A stretch of 64,000 nucleotides of DNA from positions 25,301 to 89,300 of the forward strand of contig DGYK01000031.1 in the NCBI GenBank assembly GCA_002398365.1, in the 5' to 3' direction. The position numbers and the translations under genes were made by a program. Source of the DNA: Flammeovirgaceae bacterium UBA5008 (lineage in GTDB: Bacteria; Bacteroidota; Bacteroidia; Cytophagales; Cyclobacteriaceae). Numbering within the stretch: the stretch's first letter is position 1; every line of letters starts with the position of its first letter. Under the pieces are notes generated by a model. It did no database searches. It worked only from the letters and a program-made list of their open reading frames with translations, and was not told where the DNA came from. Shown here piece by piece: positions 54,721-62,485 of the stretch.

Positions 54721-56256
54721 ATGACAAAAAAATACGACATCGTCATTATCGGAGCGGGGCACAATGGATTGATAGCCGCCACCTATCTGGCCAAAGCCGG
54801 AAAAAAAGTACTCGTGCTCGAAGCGAATAACGAAGCCGGAGGTGCCACCACCAGCGTAAAGGTTTTTCCTGATTTTGACGCGCGCCTTTCACGCTATTCG
54901 TACCTCGTCTCATTATTACCAGATAAGATTGTCAATGATCTGAATCTTAACTTCAAAGTATTATCGCGCAGAGTAGCGAGTTATACGCCTTATTATTTTC
55001 AGGGTAAGAACAATGGCTTGCACATTTCCCGCATTTGGGATGACCAAACAGCCAACTCATTTAACCAATTACCTGAAGGCGCCAACGAATGGAAGGCCTG
55101 GCAAAAGTTTTATGGTGATATCGAACAGTTTGCACAGCGTATCGCACCCAGCATGTTACAACAATTGCCGACACGAAGCGAGTTGAAGAAAAATATCGAC
55201 ATTGATCCTGTTTGGAACGACCTGATTGAAAACCCGATTGGTGAAACAATTTCCAAGCATTTTAAAAATGACATCGTGCGCGGTGTGGTGCTCACCGATG
55301 GATTGATTGGTACGTTCACATCCGCATTTACACTGCAAGCCAATATTTGTTTTCTCTATCACCTGATCGGAAATGGAAATGGCGAATGGAAAGTGCCGCA
55401 GGGTGGGATGGGAGCACTGGTGAAAGAATTGGAAAGAGTTGCTACGGCCGCAGGCGTAACCATTGCATTGAATAGCCGCGTAGCTCAAGTTGCTTCGGAT
55501 GCAAAAGAAGTGGTAGTAACCTTAGAAGACGGAAGAAGTTTTGCTTCTTCTTATTTGTTGTCCAATGCAGCGCCACAAACATTGGCGAAATTGCGAGGCA
55601 CAAATCCGCCATCCAGTTTAGATGGTTCGCAGATGAAAATTAATATGTTGCTTAAGCAGTTGCCACGACTGAAGTCCGGTGCCGATCCGCGCGATGCATT
55701 TGCCGGAACATTTCATATCAACGAAAGCTTTACGCAACTCGAGACAGCTTACGAACAAGCCAAGTCCGGGAAAATGCCGGACAACCTTCCATTAGAAATT
55801 TATTGTCATACGCTGACAGATCCTACGATCCTCAGCGCAGACTTACAAAGTAAAGGCTATCACACATTAACATTATTTGGACTTCATACTCCAGCTACTC
55901 TTTTTGATAAGGATAACGAAGCAGGAAGAGAAGTAGCATTAAAGGCCGCGATCCAATCGTTGAATCAATATTTAGAAGACCCAATCGAATCGGTATTGGC
56001 AAAATCCAATGATGGTGAACTAACCATTGAAGCAAAAACACCTCAAGATATTGAAGAGGCAATCGGTTTGCCGCGCGGCAATATCTTTCACCGCGACTTG
56101 GCTTTTCCGTTCAGAGAAAATGACGAAGCACCGGGCTGGGGTGTAGAGACCGATGACCCACGTATTTTTATTTGTGGAGCCGGTGCCAAACGAGGCGGTG
56201 GTGTGAGCGGCATTCCCGGGCACAATGCCGCGATGGCGGTGCTTGAACGTGCATAA
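54721..56256 (+). CDS. FAD-dependent phytoene-desaturase-like oxidoreductase (PYROXD2 type)
   Basis: 511 aa. The N-terminal FAD Rossmann motif is DIVIIGAGHNGLIAATYLAKAGKKVLVLEANNEAGGATTS. The C-terminal FAD loop is IFICGAGAKRGGGVSGIPGHNAAMAVLER. Between them QGGMGALVKELERVATAAGVTIALNSRVAQV is typical of the crtI/PYROXD2 family. The central lid (GTFHINESFTQLETAYEQA) fits PYROXD2-like proteins, which are not carotenoid enzymes in the known cases. Substrate unknown. It shares a bidirectional terminator with gdhA. Confidence 0.9.
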   Translation: MTKKYDIVIIGAGHNGLIAATYLAKAGKKVLVLEANNEAGGATTSVKVFPDFDARLSRYSYLVSLLPDKIVNDLNLNFKVLSRRVASYTPYYFQGKNNGLHISRIWDDQTANSFNQLPEGANEWKAWQKFYGDIEQFAQRIAPSMLQQLPTRSELKKNIDIDPVWNDLIENPIGETISKHFKNDIVRGVVLTDGLIGTFTSAFTLQANICFLYHLIGNGNGEWKVPQGGMGALVKELERVATAAGVTIALNSRVAQVASDAKEVVVTLEDGRSFASSYLLSNAAPQTLAKLRGTNPPSSLDGSQMKINMLLKQLPRLKSGADPRDAFAGTFHINESFTQLETAYEQAKSGKMPDNLPLEIYCHTLTDPTILSADLQSKGYHTLTLFGLHTPATLFDKDNEAGREVALKAAIQSLNQYLEDPIESVLAKSNDGELTIEAKTPQDIEEAIGLPRGNIFHRDLAFPFRENDEAPGWGVETDDPRIFICGAGAKRGGGVSGIPGHNAAMAVLERA

Positions 56257-56264
56257 TGTGAAAT

Positions 56265-56296
56265 AAAAAAGCCCCGCATTTTGCGAGGCTTTTTCT
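56265..56296. terminator. Bidirectional terminator
   Basis: AAAAAGCCCCGC, a short ATTTT loop and GCGAGGCTTTTT form a GC-rich stem with A-run before and T-run after. It can end transcripts from the oxidoreductase (plus) and gdhA (minus). Confidence 0.88.
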
Positions 56297-56312
56297 TTTC
56301 TTAAGAAGTGAA

Positions 56313-57587
56313 TTAAAATCCTCCTCTGTATTTGTAAGTCTTCGCTACTTTGTCGATGGCCACCATGTAGGCAGCAATACGCAACGAAACTTTGTATTCA
56401 GTAGCTGTTTTATAAACGTTGTCAAACGCATCTTTCATAATCCGGTCGCTGCGTCTGTTCACGCGGTCGGCCGTCCACTTATAACCCAAGCGGTTTTGCA
56501 CCCACTCGAAATAAGAAACGGTAACACCACCGGCATTCGCCAAGATATCTGGCACTACGCTGATTCCTTTTTCATAAATCACACTGTCCGCTTTGGACGA
56601 AGTAGGACCATTCGCGCCTTCTACAATCAACTTCGCCTGAATCTTTCCGGCATTGCTTCCGGTGATTACATCTTCAGTAGCAGCAGGAACCAACACATCA
56701 ACAGGCAATGTCAAGATCTCGCCACTGCCAATTTTCTCTGCATTCGCAAATCCTTCTAATGAACCTTTATTAGCATCGCGGTATTTTACAGCCGCTTCAA
56801 TATCAATTCCATTTTCATTATAGTATGCACCACCCAAGTCGCTGATCGCTTGCACTTTCAAGCCGCGCTCCGACAACAAACGTGCGGCCCAAGAGCCTAC
56901 GTTTCCAAAACCTTGCACTGCACAAGTAGCTTTGTAGGGATTGATTTTTAGTTTTTCCATCGCGGCCAACGCAGATACCATTACACCACGGCCGGTAGCT
57001 TCCGTTCTTCCCAAAGATCCACCCAATACAATCGGCTTGCCGGTAACTACAGCATTCACCGTCATACCTTGTGTACGAGAGTATTCGTCCATCAACCACG
57101 CCATTTCACGTGGACCTGTTCCCATATCAGGAGCAGGAATATCTTTATCAGCACCGAAGATGTCGATCATAGCTAATGTATACGCACGCATCAGGCGCTC
57201 GATTTCACCTGCACTCATTTCGCGCGGGTTGCAGGCAACTCCACCTTTAGCACCACCATAAGGAATGTCTACTACTGCACACTTCCAGGTCATCCAAGCG
57301 GCCAATGCTTTTACTTCATCCAGATTTACATGCGGATCGAACCGGATACCTCCTTTGGAAGGACCTAAAATAGTAGAATGGATGACGCGGTAGCCTTCAA
57401 ATACGCGAATGCTGCCATCGTCCATTGTTACAGGTAGTGAAACAATCACCTGGCGAGCAGGTACTTTCAACACATTGTACACTTCTTCTTCCAAGCCCAA
57501 TATTTGGGAAGCGGTGCGGAAGCGAGACATCATTGCCTCAAATGGATTCTCTTTGTCGACTAGGGGTGCTGGTTCGATGTAAGCCAT
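56313..57587 (-). CDS. gdhA: Glutamate dehydrogenase (Glu/Leu/Phe/Val family)
   Basis: 424 aa, the size of hexameric short-form GDH. It interconverts glutamate and 2-oxoglutarate plus ammonia. The catalytic region is KGGIRFDPHVNLDEVKALAAWMTWKCAVVDIPYGGAKGGV, with the active-site Lys in GGAKGG. The active-site Asp region is DIPAPDMGTGPREMAW. The nucleotide fold has AVQGFGNVGSWAARLL followed by an acidic loop (ISDLGGAY), which favours NAD. VEGANGPTSSKAD and the C-terminal hinge helix are normal. Confidence 0.95.
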   Translation of the reverse strand: MAYIEPAPLVDKENPFEAMMSRFRTASQILGLEEEVYNVLKVPARQVIVSLPVTMDDGSIRVFEGYRVIHSTILGPSKGGIRFDPHVNLDEVKALAAWMTWKCAVVDIPYGGAKGGVACNPREMSAGEIERLMRAYTLAMIDIFGADKDIPAPDMGTGPREMAWLMDEYSRTQGMTVNAVVTGKPIVLGGSLGRTEATGRGVMVSALAAMEKLKINPYKATCAVQGFGNVGSWAARLLSERGLKVQAISDLGGAYYNENGIDIEAAVKYRDANKGSLEGFANAEKIGSGEILTLPVDVLVPAATEDVITGSNAGKIQAKLIVEGANGPTSSKADSVIYEKGISVVPDILANAGGVTVSYFEWVQNRLGYKWTADRVNRRSDRIMKDAFDNVYKTATEYKVSLRIAAYMVAIDKVAKTYKYRGGF

Positions 57588-57637
57588 AAAATGGTAGTAT
57601 AGAATTTACGTGTTTAAATCTAGCTCGAAAACGGTTG

Positions 57638-57645
57638 CAAAGATA
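57638..57645 (-). promoter_or_regulatory. -7 box for gdhA
   Basis: On the minus strand TATCTTTG fits TAnnTTTG and lies 50 bases before the ATG at 57587. A TTG (57673-57671) is 25 bases further upstream, longer than ideal. Confidence 0.45.
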
Positions 57646-57919
57646 TATAATTTGGTCAGATGGAGTAAGGCAATCCTAAAAAGTAGAATGTTTGGTGTTC
57701 CTTTTCATCCAAAGGATAAACATTCAGAAAACGGCAGCTTTAGCAAAAAATGTTCGGTGGTTATGCCTTTCAGGCGATGGCTCTGATGAGGAATTGAAAA
57801 TGATAAATAATCAACCGTTTCGAGTGGTTGTAAGCTGTTGGATGGATTGAACGGAGATTTCGCTTAGTGAGGAATCCCCGTCAGGACTTGCATTTCACGA
57901 CACATCAATAAATCAGCTT
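57646..57919. other. Gene-free gap between cdsA and gdhA
   Basis: The full gap 57588-57919 is 332 bases. Apart from the gdhA promoter, I see only a 32-codon plus-strand frame starting at 57689 (MFGVPFHPKDKHSENG) with no supporting signal. Nothing else is recognised. Confidence 0.4.
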
Positions 57920-58750
57920 TTAAAAAATCTCTAAAAAGGCTACGATAAAAGGAGCTGAGATAAATAGACCATCGAAGCGATCTAAAAAGCCGCCATGTCC
58001 AGGCAAACTGTTTCCGGAATCTTTAATTTCAATACTTCGCTTCAACAGCGATTCGACCAAATCGCCATACACACCGCCCACAATAATAATGGCGCAAATG
58101 CTCATCCATTGCCACAACGCCAGCAGCGGGAAGAAGTAAGCCATCGCAAATGCCATGGCAAAAGCGAGCAGAGCACCACCAATCACCCCTTCCCATGATT
58201 TTTTAGGAGAGATGCGCTCGAACAATTTACGCTTGCCAAACATCGATCCGGCAAAGTAAGCCCCTGTATCGGTAGCCCATAAGATGAACAGTGAACCAAA
58301 GATGATTTCGAAATTGTATTTGCCTTGTTCAAACGCAGCGATGTGCAATAGCGCGAGTGGTACGGCAATGTAAAAGATCCCTAAAAACGTAAAGGCAATA
58401 TTGGTAAACGGCTTTCGCTCAAACTTTTTGTAGAGCTTGATCATATACACACATGAGAGTAAGGGGAAGAAAATAAAGTAATAGCGATACGAGATCGATC
58501 CACGTTCAATAAAAAACGAAAGAAAGAAAATGGTGAGTCCGCAAATGGTGCCAAATGTTTTTTGTGGCACCATGCCATCCAGTCCGGAGAGTTTGTAAAA
58601 TTCCCGTAAGGAAAAGAAACAAATGATGAAGAAGACGACGAGGTATGTCCACTCGCTATACACGACACCAAAAATAATACCGAAAGCACCGAGCAACGCA
58701 GTGGCTAAACGCTGGGGCAGATTGCTGAATTTTTTTTGTGGAGCGCTCAA
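57920..58750 (-). CDS. cdsA: Phosphatidate cytidylyltransferase
   Basis: 276 aa from a TTG that overlaps the upstream stop (TTGA). Several transmembrane helices are present. The CDS signature is at the C-terminus: KRKLFERISPKKSWEGVIGGALLA and GGVYGDLVESLLKRSIEIKDSGNSLPGHGGFLDRFDGLF, with the metal-binding Asp residues. It makes CDP-diacylglycerol from phosphatidate and CTP at the inner membrane. It is coupled to the CPBP protease gene. Confidence 0.95.
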   Translation of the reverse strand: MSAPQKKFSNLPQRLATALLGAFGIIFGVVYSEWTYLVVFFIICFFSLREFYKLSGLDGMVPQKTFGTICGLTIFFLSFFIERGSISYRYYFIFFPLLSCVYMIKLYKKFERKPFTNIAFTFLGIFYIAVPLALLHIAAFEQGKYNFEIIFGSLFILWATDTGAYFAGSMFGKRKLFERISPKKSWEGVIGGALLAFAMAFAMAYFFPLLALWQWMSICAIIIVGGVYGDLVESLLKRSIEIKDSGNSLPGHGGFLDRFDGLFISAPFIVAFLEIF

Positions 58751-59679
58751 AGGGTAGAAGGAGTTGAAGTGGAAAAACGTTTCTTAAAATAGTATAGCAA
58801 GCCAATAGAAATCATCGCACACACAATCACCGCGGGCCAGGGTGCCGCTTCAGTCTTTTCAATATCGGTGTTGATTAATTTTTGCTGAAATAGATAAATC
58901 ATCACAAGCGAAAAACCATTGTTGAACAAATGCGCTGTAATAGGCACGATCAAGTTGCCCGACCAATAATATAAATATCCGAAAAGGGCACCTAACAAAA
59001 CACGGGGAACAAATCCAAAAAACTGCACATGGATGGCGCTGAAAATAAGAGCCGACACCCAAATGGCTAAGTGAATGTTGCCGCTGCCACGCCACAACTC
59101 GCGCTGCACAATGCCACGAAACAAAAACTCTTCGCAAATGCCGGCCAGCACACCCACCACTAGAAAAGCGAGAGCAAACTCGCCAAACGACTGAAAATTG
59201 GTAAGCATCTTTGTGACTTCGGCCAGATCATTTTCTTGATTGCGTGCCCACTCTTCTATTCCTCTTAAAAAGTCTATTTCTTTTAAGAAGTCAGGTAAAG
59301 TGATGTTTTGATTCCACTCAATAATAGCAGAGTCCGCTACTGCAAATGAAATGACCAACCCTGCCGCCACCAGCAGCGACAAAGGCTGTAAAGGCTGAAT
59401 ATTAAAATAACTCAGATTGTTTTTTGTAAGAGCTTTCCAAACAAAATAAGGAGCGATTAAAAACCCACCCAAGCTAGTCACACCTTGCATCACCAGCAAT
59501 GGCACGCGCAGCTTGTTGTCGCTGTAGTCGAGAATGCCCTGCAATAAATCACTCTCCCCTGTATAGAGCATACTGGCTAAACCTGCACCAATGGTCGACC
59601 CCATCAATAAGCCCAATAAAGCACCAACGCCCACCAGCACCAACACCAGCCAAACAGGTTTTTCTTGATTCACTTCCAT
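58747..59679 (-). CDS. CPBP-family intramembrane metalloprotease
   Basis: 310 aa from the ATG at 59679. The frame extends upstream to 59880 but that part is not protein-like and overlaps dusB. About eight hydrophobic helices. The CPBP motifs are EEFLFRGIVQREL (EExxxR), FSAIHVQF (FxxxH) and HLFNNG (third motif). The family includes CAAX-type prenyl proteases and bacteriocin-immunity proteins; substrates in Bacteroidota are unknown. It is divergent from dusB and shares a 4-base overlap with cdsA. Confidence 0.9.
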   Translation of the reverse strand: MEVNQEKPVWLVLVLVGVGALLGLLMGSTIGAGLASMLYTGESDLLQGILDYSDNKLRVPLLVMQGVTSLGGFLIAPYFVWKALTKNNLSYFNIQPLQPLSLLVAAGLVISFAVADSAIIEWNQNITLPDFLKEIDFLRGIEEWARNQENDLAEVTKMLTNFQSFGEFALAFLVVGVLAGICEEFLFRGIVQRELWRGSGNIHLAIWVSALIFSAIHVQFFGFVPRVLLGALFGYLYYWSGNLIVPITAHLFNNGFSLVMIYLFQQKLINTDIEKTEAAPWPAVIVCAMISIGLLYYFKKRFSTSTPSTL

Positions 59680-59693
59680 CCGTAAATAAATAG

Positions 59694-59701
59694 TAATTTT
59701 G
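59694..59701 (+). promoter_or_regulatory. -7 box for dusB
   Basis: TAATTTTG fits TAnnTTTG, 57 bases before the GTG start at 59759. A TTG at 59665-59667 is 26 bases upstream, longer than the usual spacing. Confidence 0.35.
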
Positions 59702-59758
59702 TGCTGCTTTAGGCAGACTAGCTCGCAAACAACGCAGTTTTTGAACGAATAATCAAAC

Positions 59759-60751
59759 GTGGCAAAGATCGGTACTATCAATTTAGGAGAATTCCCCCTG
59801 TTGCTCGCCCCCATGGAAGATGTGAGCGACCCACCTTTTCGTGCCGTTTGCAAAGAAGGCGGTGCCGATTTGATGTACACCGAATTTATTTCCTCGGAAG
59901 GGCTGATTCGCGATGCTGCTAAGAGCCGTCAGAAACTCGATATCTTTGAATACGAACGCCCCATCGGCATTCAATTATTTGGAGGCGACATTGGCAACAT
60001 GGTGCACTCGGCACAAATCGCCACCGAAGTAAATCCCGATTTAATCGACATCAACTACGGTTGCCCGGTGAAGGCAGTGGCTTGCCGAGGAGCCGGAGCT
60101 GCGCTGTTGCAAGACATCCCCAAGATGGTGCAAATGACAGCCGAAATAGTGAAAGCAACACACTTGCCCGTTACAGTGAAAACGCGCCTGGGCTGGGATG
60201 AAAATACCAAGAACGTAGTGGAGGTGGCCGAACGCTTACAAGACATCGGCATACAGGCACTCACCATTCACGGTCGCACGCGCGTGCAAATGTACAAAGG
60301 CTCAGCCGACTGGACGCTCATCGGCAAGATCAAAGAAAATCCGCGCATGAAAATCCCCGTGTTTGGCAATGGCGATATCGACTCGCCCGAAAAAGCACTG
60401 GAATACAGAAACCGCTATGGAGTAGATGGAATTATGATCGGCCGCGCTGCCATTGGTGCGCCCTGGGTGTTCAACGAAATCAAACATTTTTTTAAAACGG
60501 GCACACACCTGCCGCCACCTTCCATTGCCGATCGCATACAGGTTACGCGCAAGCATCTCGATTTCTCCATTCGCTGGAAAGGCGACAAGCTTGGTATTTT
60601 TGAAATGCGCAGGCACTACACCAATTACTTCAAAGGCGTTCCTGATTTCAAACCATTCCGCATGCGATTGGTACAGGCGTTGACACTGGATGAAATTCAT
60701 CACATATTAAATGAAGTAAGCAATCACTATACTCCGGAATTGGTTTCGTAG
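59759..60751 (+). CDS. dusB: tRNA-dihydrouridine synthase B-like
   Basis: 330 aa from a GTG start (MAKIGTINLGEFPLLLAPMEDVSD). FMN TIM-barrel enzyme that reduces uridine in the tRNA D-loop. Diagnostic sequence is DINYGCPVKAVACRGAGAALLQD with the catalytic Cys in the CRGAG segment, VTVKTRLGWDENTKN, ALTIHGRTRVQMYKGSADW, NGDIDSPEKALEY and DGIMIGRAAIGAPWVFNEIK. The C-terminal helical tRNA-binding domain includes MRRHYTNYFKG. Paralogue choice (DusA/B/C) is by general similarity. Confidence 0.93.
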   Translation: MAKIGTINLGEFPLLLAPMEDVSDPPFRAVCKEGGADLMYTEFISSEGLIRDAAKSRQKLDIFEYERPIGIQLFGGDIGNMVHSAQIATEVNPDLIDINYGCPVKAVACRGAGAALLQDIPKMVQMTAEIVKATHLPVTVKTRLGWDENTKNVVEVAERLQDIGIQALTIHGRTRVQMYKGSADWTLIGKIKENPRMKIPVFGNGDIDSPEKALEYRNRYGVDGIMIGRAAIGAPWVFNEIKHFFKTGTHLPPPSIADRIQVTRKHLDFSIRWKGDKLGIFEMRRHYTNYFKGVPDFKPFRMRLVQALTLDEIHHILNEVSNHYTPELVS

Positions 60752-60794
60752 ATTAATTGTGTTCTCTTTTTTATAATTTTACGCTCTAACTACT

Positions 60795-61022
60795 ATGTCA
60801 CAACTTGTGTTAAACATCAAGAAAAAAAGCAAGCTCCCCTTTTTAAAGGAGTTGTTAAAGCACATGGAGTTTGTAGAAGTGGTGGAGTCAAAGCCCAAAA
60901 AAATGACTCCCGCAGAGAAAAGGATTTTGAAAGATGTAGATGAAGCCGTTGACTTCGTCAATAACTTCAAAAAAAATACTTCAAAGCAGAAATCGTTCGA
61001 TCAATTGCTGCGTGAGCTATAA
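60795..61022 (+). CDS. Antitoxin of a RelE-type toxin-antitoxin module
   Basis: 75 aa. The short protein starts with a beta strand (SQLVLNIKKKSKLPFLKELLKHMEFVEVVE) and ends in a charged helix (AVDFVNNFKKNTSKQKSFDQLLREL), a layout seen in small type II antitoxins that wrap the toxin with the C-terminal helix. Its stop lies inside the start of the RelE-like gene (11-base overlap), so toxin translation should depend on antitoxin translation. No clear DNA-binding domain is recognised, so autorepression is uncertain. Confidence 0.75.
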   Translation: MSQLVLNIKKKSKLPFLKELLKHMEFVEVVESKPKKMTPAEKRILKDVDEAVDFVNNFKKNTSKQKSFDQLLREL

Positions 61023-61338
61023 GCTAATACCAACGCCTCCCTTTGAGCGTGAGCTGAAAAAGCTTGCGAAGAAATACGTTTCTATCAAAAGCGACATTTC
61101 AGCATTAGCGAACGAACTGTTAATCAACCCACGCTTAGGCACTCCACTAGGAAAAGACTGTTATAAAATCAGGATGGCGATTTCATCAAAAAGGAAAGGG
61201 AAATCGGGCGGAGCAAGGGTAATCACGTATGTTCAAATTGTTCAAGAAACAATTTTCTTAATTGCCGTTTACGATAAAGCAGAAATAAGCACCTTGTCAG
61301 ACTTAGAAATTCAAGAGCGTTTACAAAGACTTCAATAA
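61012..61338 (+). CDS. RelE/ParE-family toxin
   Basis: 108 aa from the GTG at 61012 (SYKLIPTPPFERELKKLAKKYVSIKSDISAL). The frame is open further upstream inside the antitoxin, but this start gives the canonical RelE N-terminus. The core then reads YKIRMAISSKRKGKSGGARVITYVQIVQETIFLIAVYDKAEISTLSDLEIQERL, matching the YKIR...G-R-x-x-Y...L-x-x-x-Y-x-K pattern of RelE proteins. RelE toxins cut mRNA on the ribosome. It follows dusB and precedes the EamA gene. Confidence 0.82.
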   Translation: MSYKLIPTPPFERELKKLAKKYVSIKSDISALANELLINPRLGTPLGKDCYKIRMAISSKRKGKSGGARVITYVQIVQETIFLIAVYDKAEISTLSDLEIQERLQRLQ

Positions 61339-61354
61339 ATTACGGGTTCAATCC

Positions 61355-62233
61355 ATGTCCGACAACAACAAAGGCACCGCCATCTTCTTACTCATTGCAC
61401 TATCGCTTATTTGGGGCACTTCGTTCATCCTCATCAAGCAAGGCTTGAAAGTTTTTTCACCTGAAGAAGTAGGATCTCTGCGCGTGGCAGCCGCCACTAT
61501 TTTCTTGTTGCCCTTCGCATTCCTGCGCTGGAAAGAACTCAAGCAAGGCGATCACATCAAACTCTTTGCCTCCGGCATGATGGCCATCTTCATTCCCGCA
61601 TTTTTATTTGCACTCGCACAAACACGTTTACAAAGTTCTGTAACCGGCATCCTCAACACACTCTCGCCCTTGTGGGCTATGTTGCTAGGCGCACTTCTTT
61701 TCAAACAACGCTTTCGCGGCTATGCAGTCGTTGGTTTGCTCATCAGCTTTGGCGGAGCCGTGATTCTCGCTCTCGCTCGTGCCGAAGGCGCCATTGGCGG
61801 ATTTAATGCCTACGCACTGCTTGTTGTATTAGCATGCGCGTTCTATGGAGCCAACGTAAATTTTATCAAGTTCAATGTACAAGGTCTCAGCTCACTTACG
61901 ATCACCAGCGTTTCGTTGCTGCTCATCTGGCCGTTTGCGTTGGTTTATTTATTTGGCTTCACCGATTTCGTACAAAAGCTCAGCACACAACCCGGTGCAT
62001 GGCAAGCCGCAGGCTTCATTGTCATATTAGCCCTCATGAGCACAGCCGTTGCCAATCTCATCTTCAACAAACTACTGCAAATCTCCACACCCTTGTTTGC
62101 CAGCTCCGTCACCTACATCATGCCCATCGTCTCCGTGATGTGGGGTGTGCTCGATGGAGAGAAACTTTACGCAGGCCACTTCATCGGCATGGTCGCCATT
62201 TTAGGTGGAGTATACCTCGCCAACCGAAAGTAA
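61355..62233 (+). CDS. EamA-family (DMT) permease
   Basis: 292 aa with ten hydrophobic helices in two EamA halves. Typical phrases are LSLIWGTSFILIKQGLKVFSPEEVGSLRVAAA, LQSSVTGILNTLSPLWAMLLGALLFKQRF and the second-half ISTPLFASSVTYIMPIVSVMWGVLDGEKL. The family exports or imports metabolites such as amino acids. Substrate unknown. Confidence 0.92.
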   Translation: MSDNNKGTAIFLLIALSLIWGTSFILIKQGLKVFSPEEVGSLRVAAATIFLLPFAFLRWKELKQGDHIKLFASGMMAIFIPAFLFALAQTRLQSSVTGILNTLSPLWAMLLGALLFKQRFRGYAVVGLLISFGGAVILALARAEGAIGGFNAYALLVVLACAFYGANVNFIKFNVQGLSSLTITSVSLLLIWPFALVYLFGFTDFVQKLSTQPGAWQAAGFIVILALMSTAVANLIFNKLLQISTPLFASSVTYIMPIVSVMWGVLDGEKLYAGHFIGMVAILGGVYLANRK

Positions 62234-62240
62234 TTTTTTT

Positions 62241-62395
62241 GGGGGCATGGCCGCGCGAGGCGCAGTCGGCCAACGGGCTATCGGCAGTCGCCACCTCACG
62301 CACATTCCACTTCGGGCTCCAATGCATGCCTCTATCCCTTGCCCGCTGGCGCACGCGTAGTGCCCACTCGTCACAATCGCCTTTCACCTGTCTAA
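62241..62395. repeat. GC-rich intergenic element
   Basis: Between the permease and the peptidase lies a block much richer in G/C than the surroundings (GGGGGCATGGCCGCGCGAGG, TTCCACTTCGGGCTCC, CCCTTGCCCGCTGGCG). From memory, words of this sort recur between genes in other Bacteroidota genomes and are often miscalled as ORFs. Only one copy is visible here. Confidence 0.45.
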
Positions 62396-62485
62396 GTTTA
62401 AACCGTAATTATGAAATAGAAATTCAATTGTATAATTTCACAAACAGACCCTGACAGTATTCGTCATGGCCCAAACAAGAAAACT

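Noticed and set aside
59680..59880. N-terminal extension of the CPBP protease
   Set aside because: The 67 extra residues are not protein-like and overlap dusB. The hydrophobic domain starts after the ATG at 59679.
62181..62387. 68-aa minus-strand ORF
   Set aside because: It is Arg-rich text from the GC-rich element and overlaps the permease end.
61834..62454. 206-aa plus-strand ORF
   Set aside because: It is an out-of-frame shadow of the EamA gene that runs into the GC-rich element.
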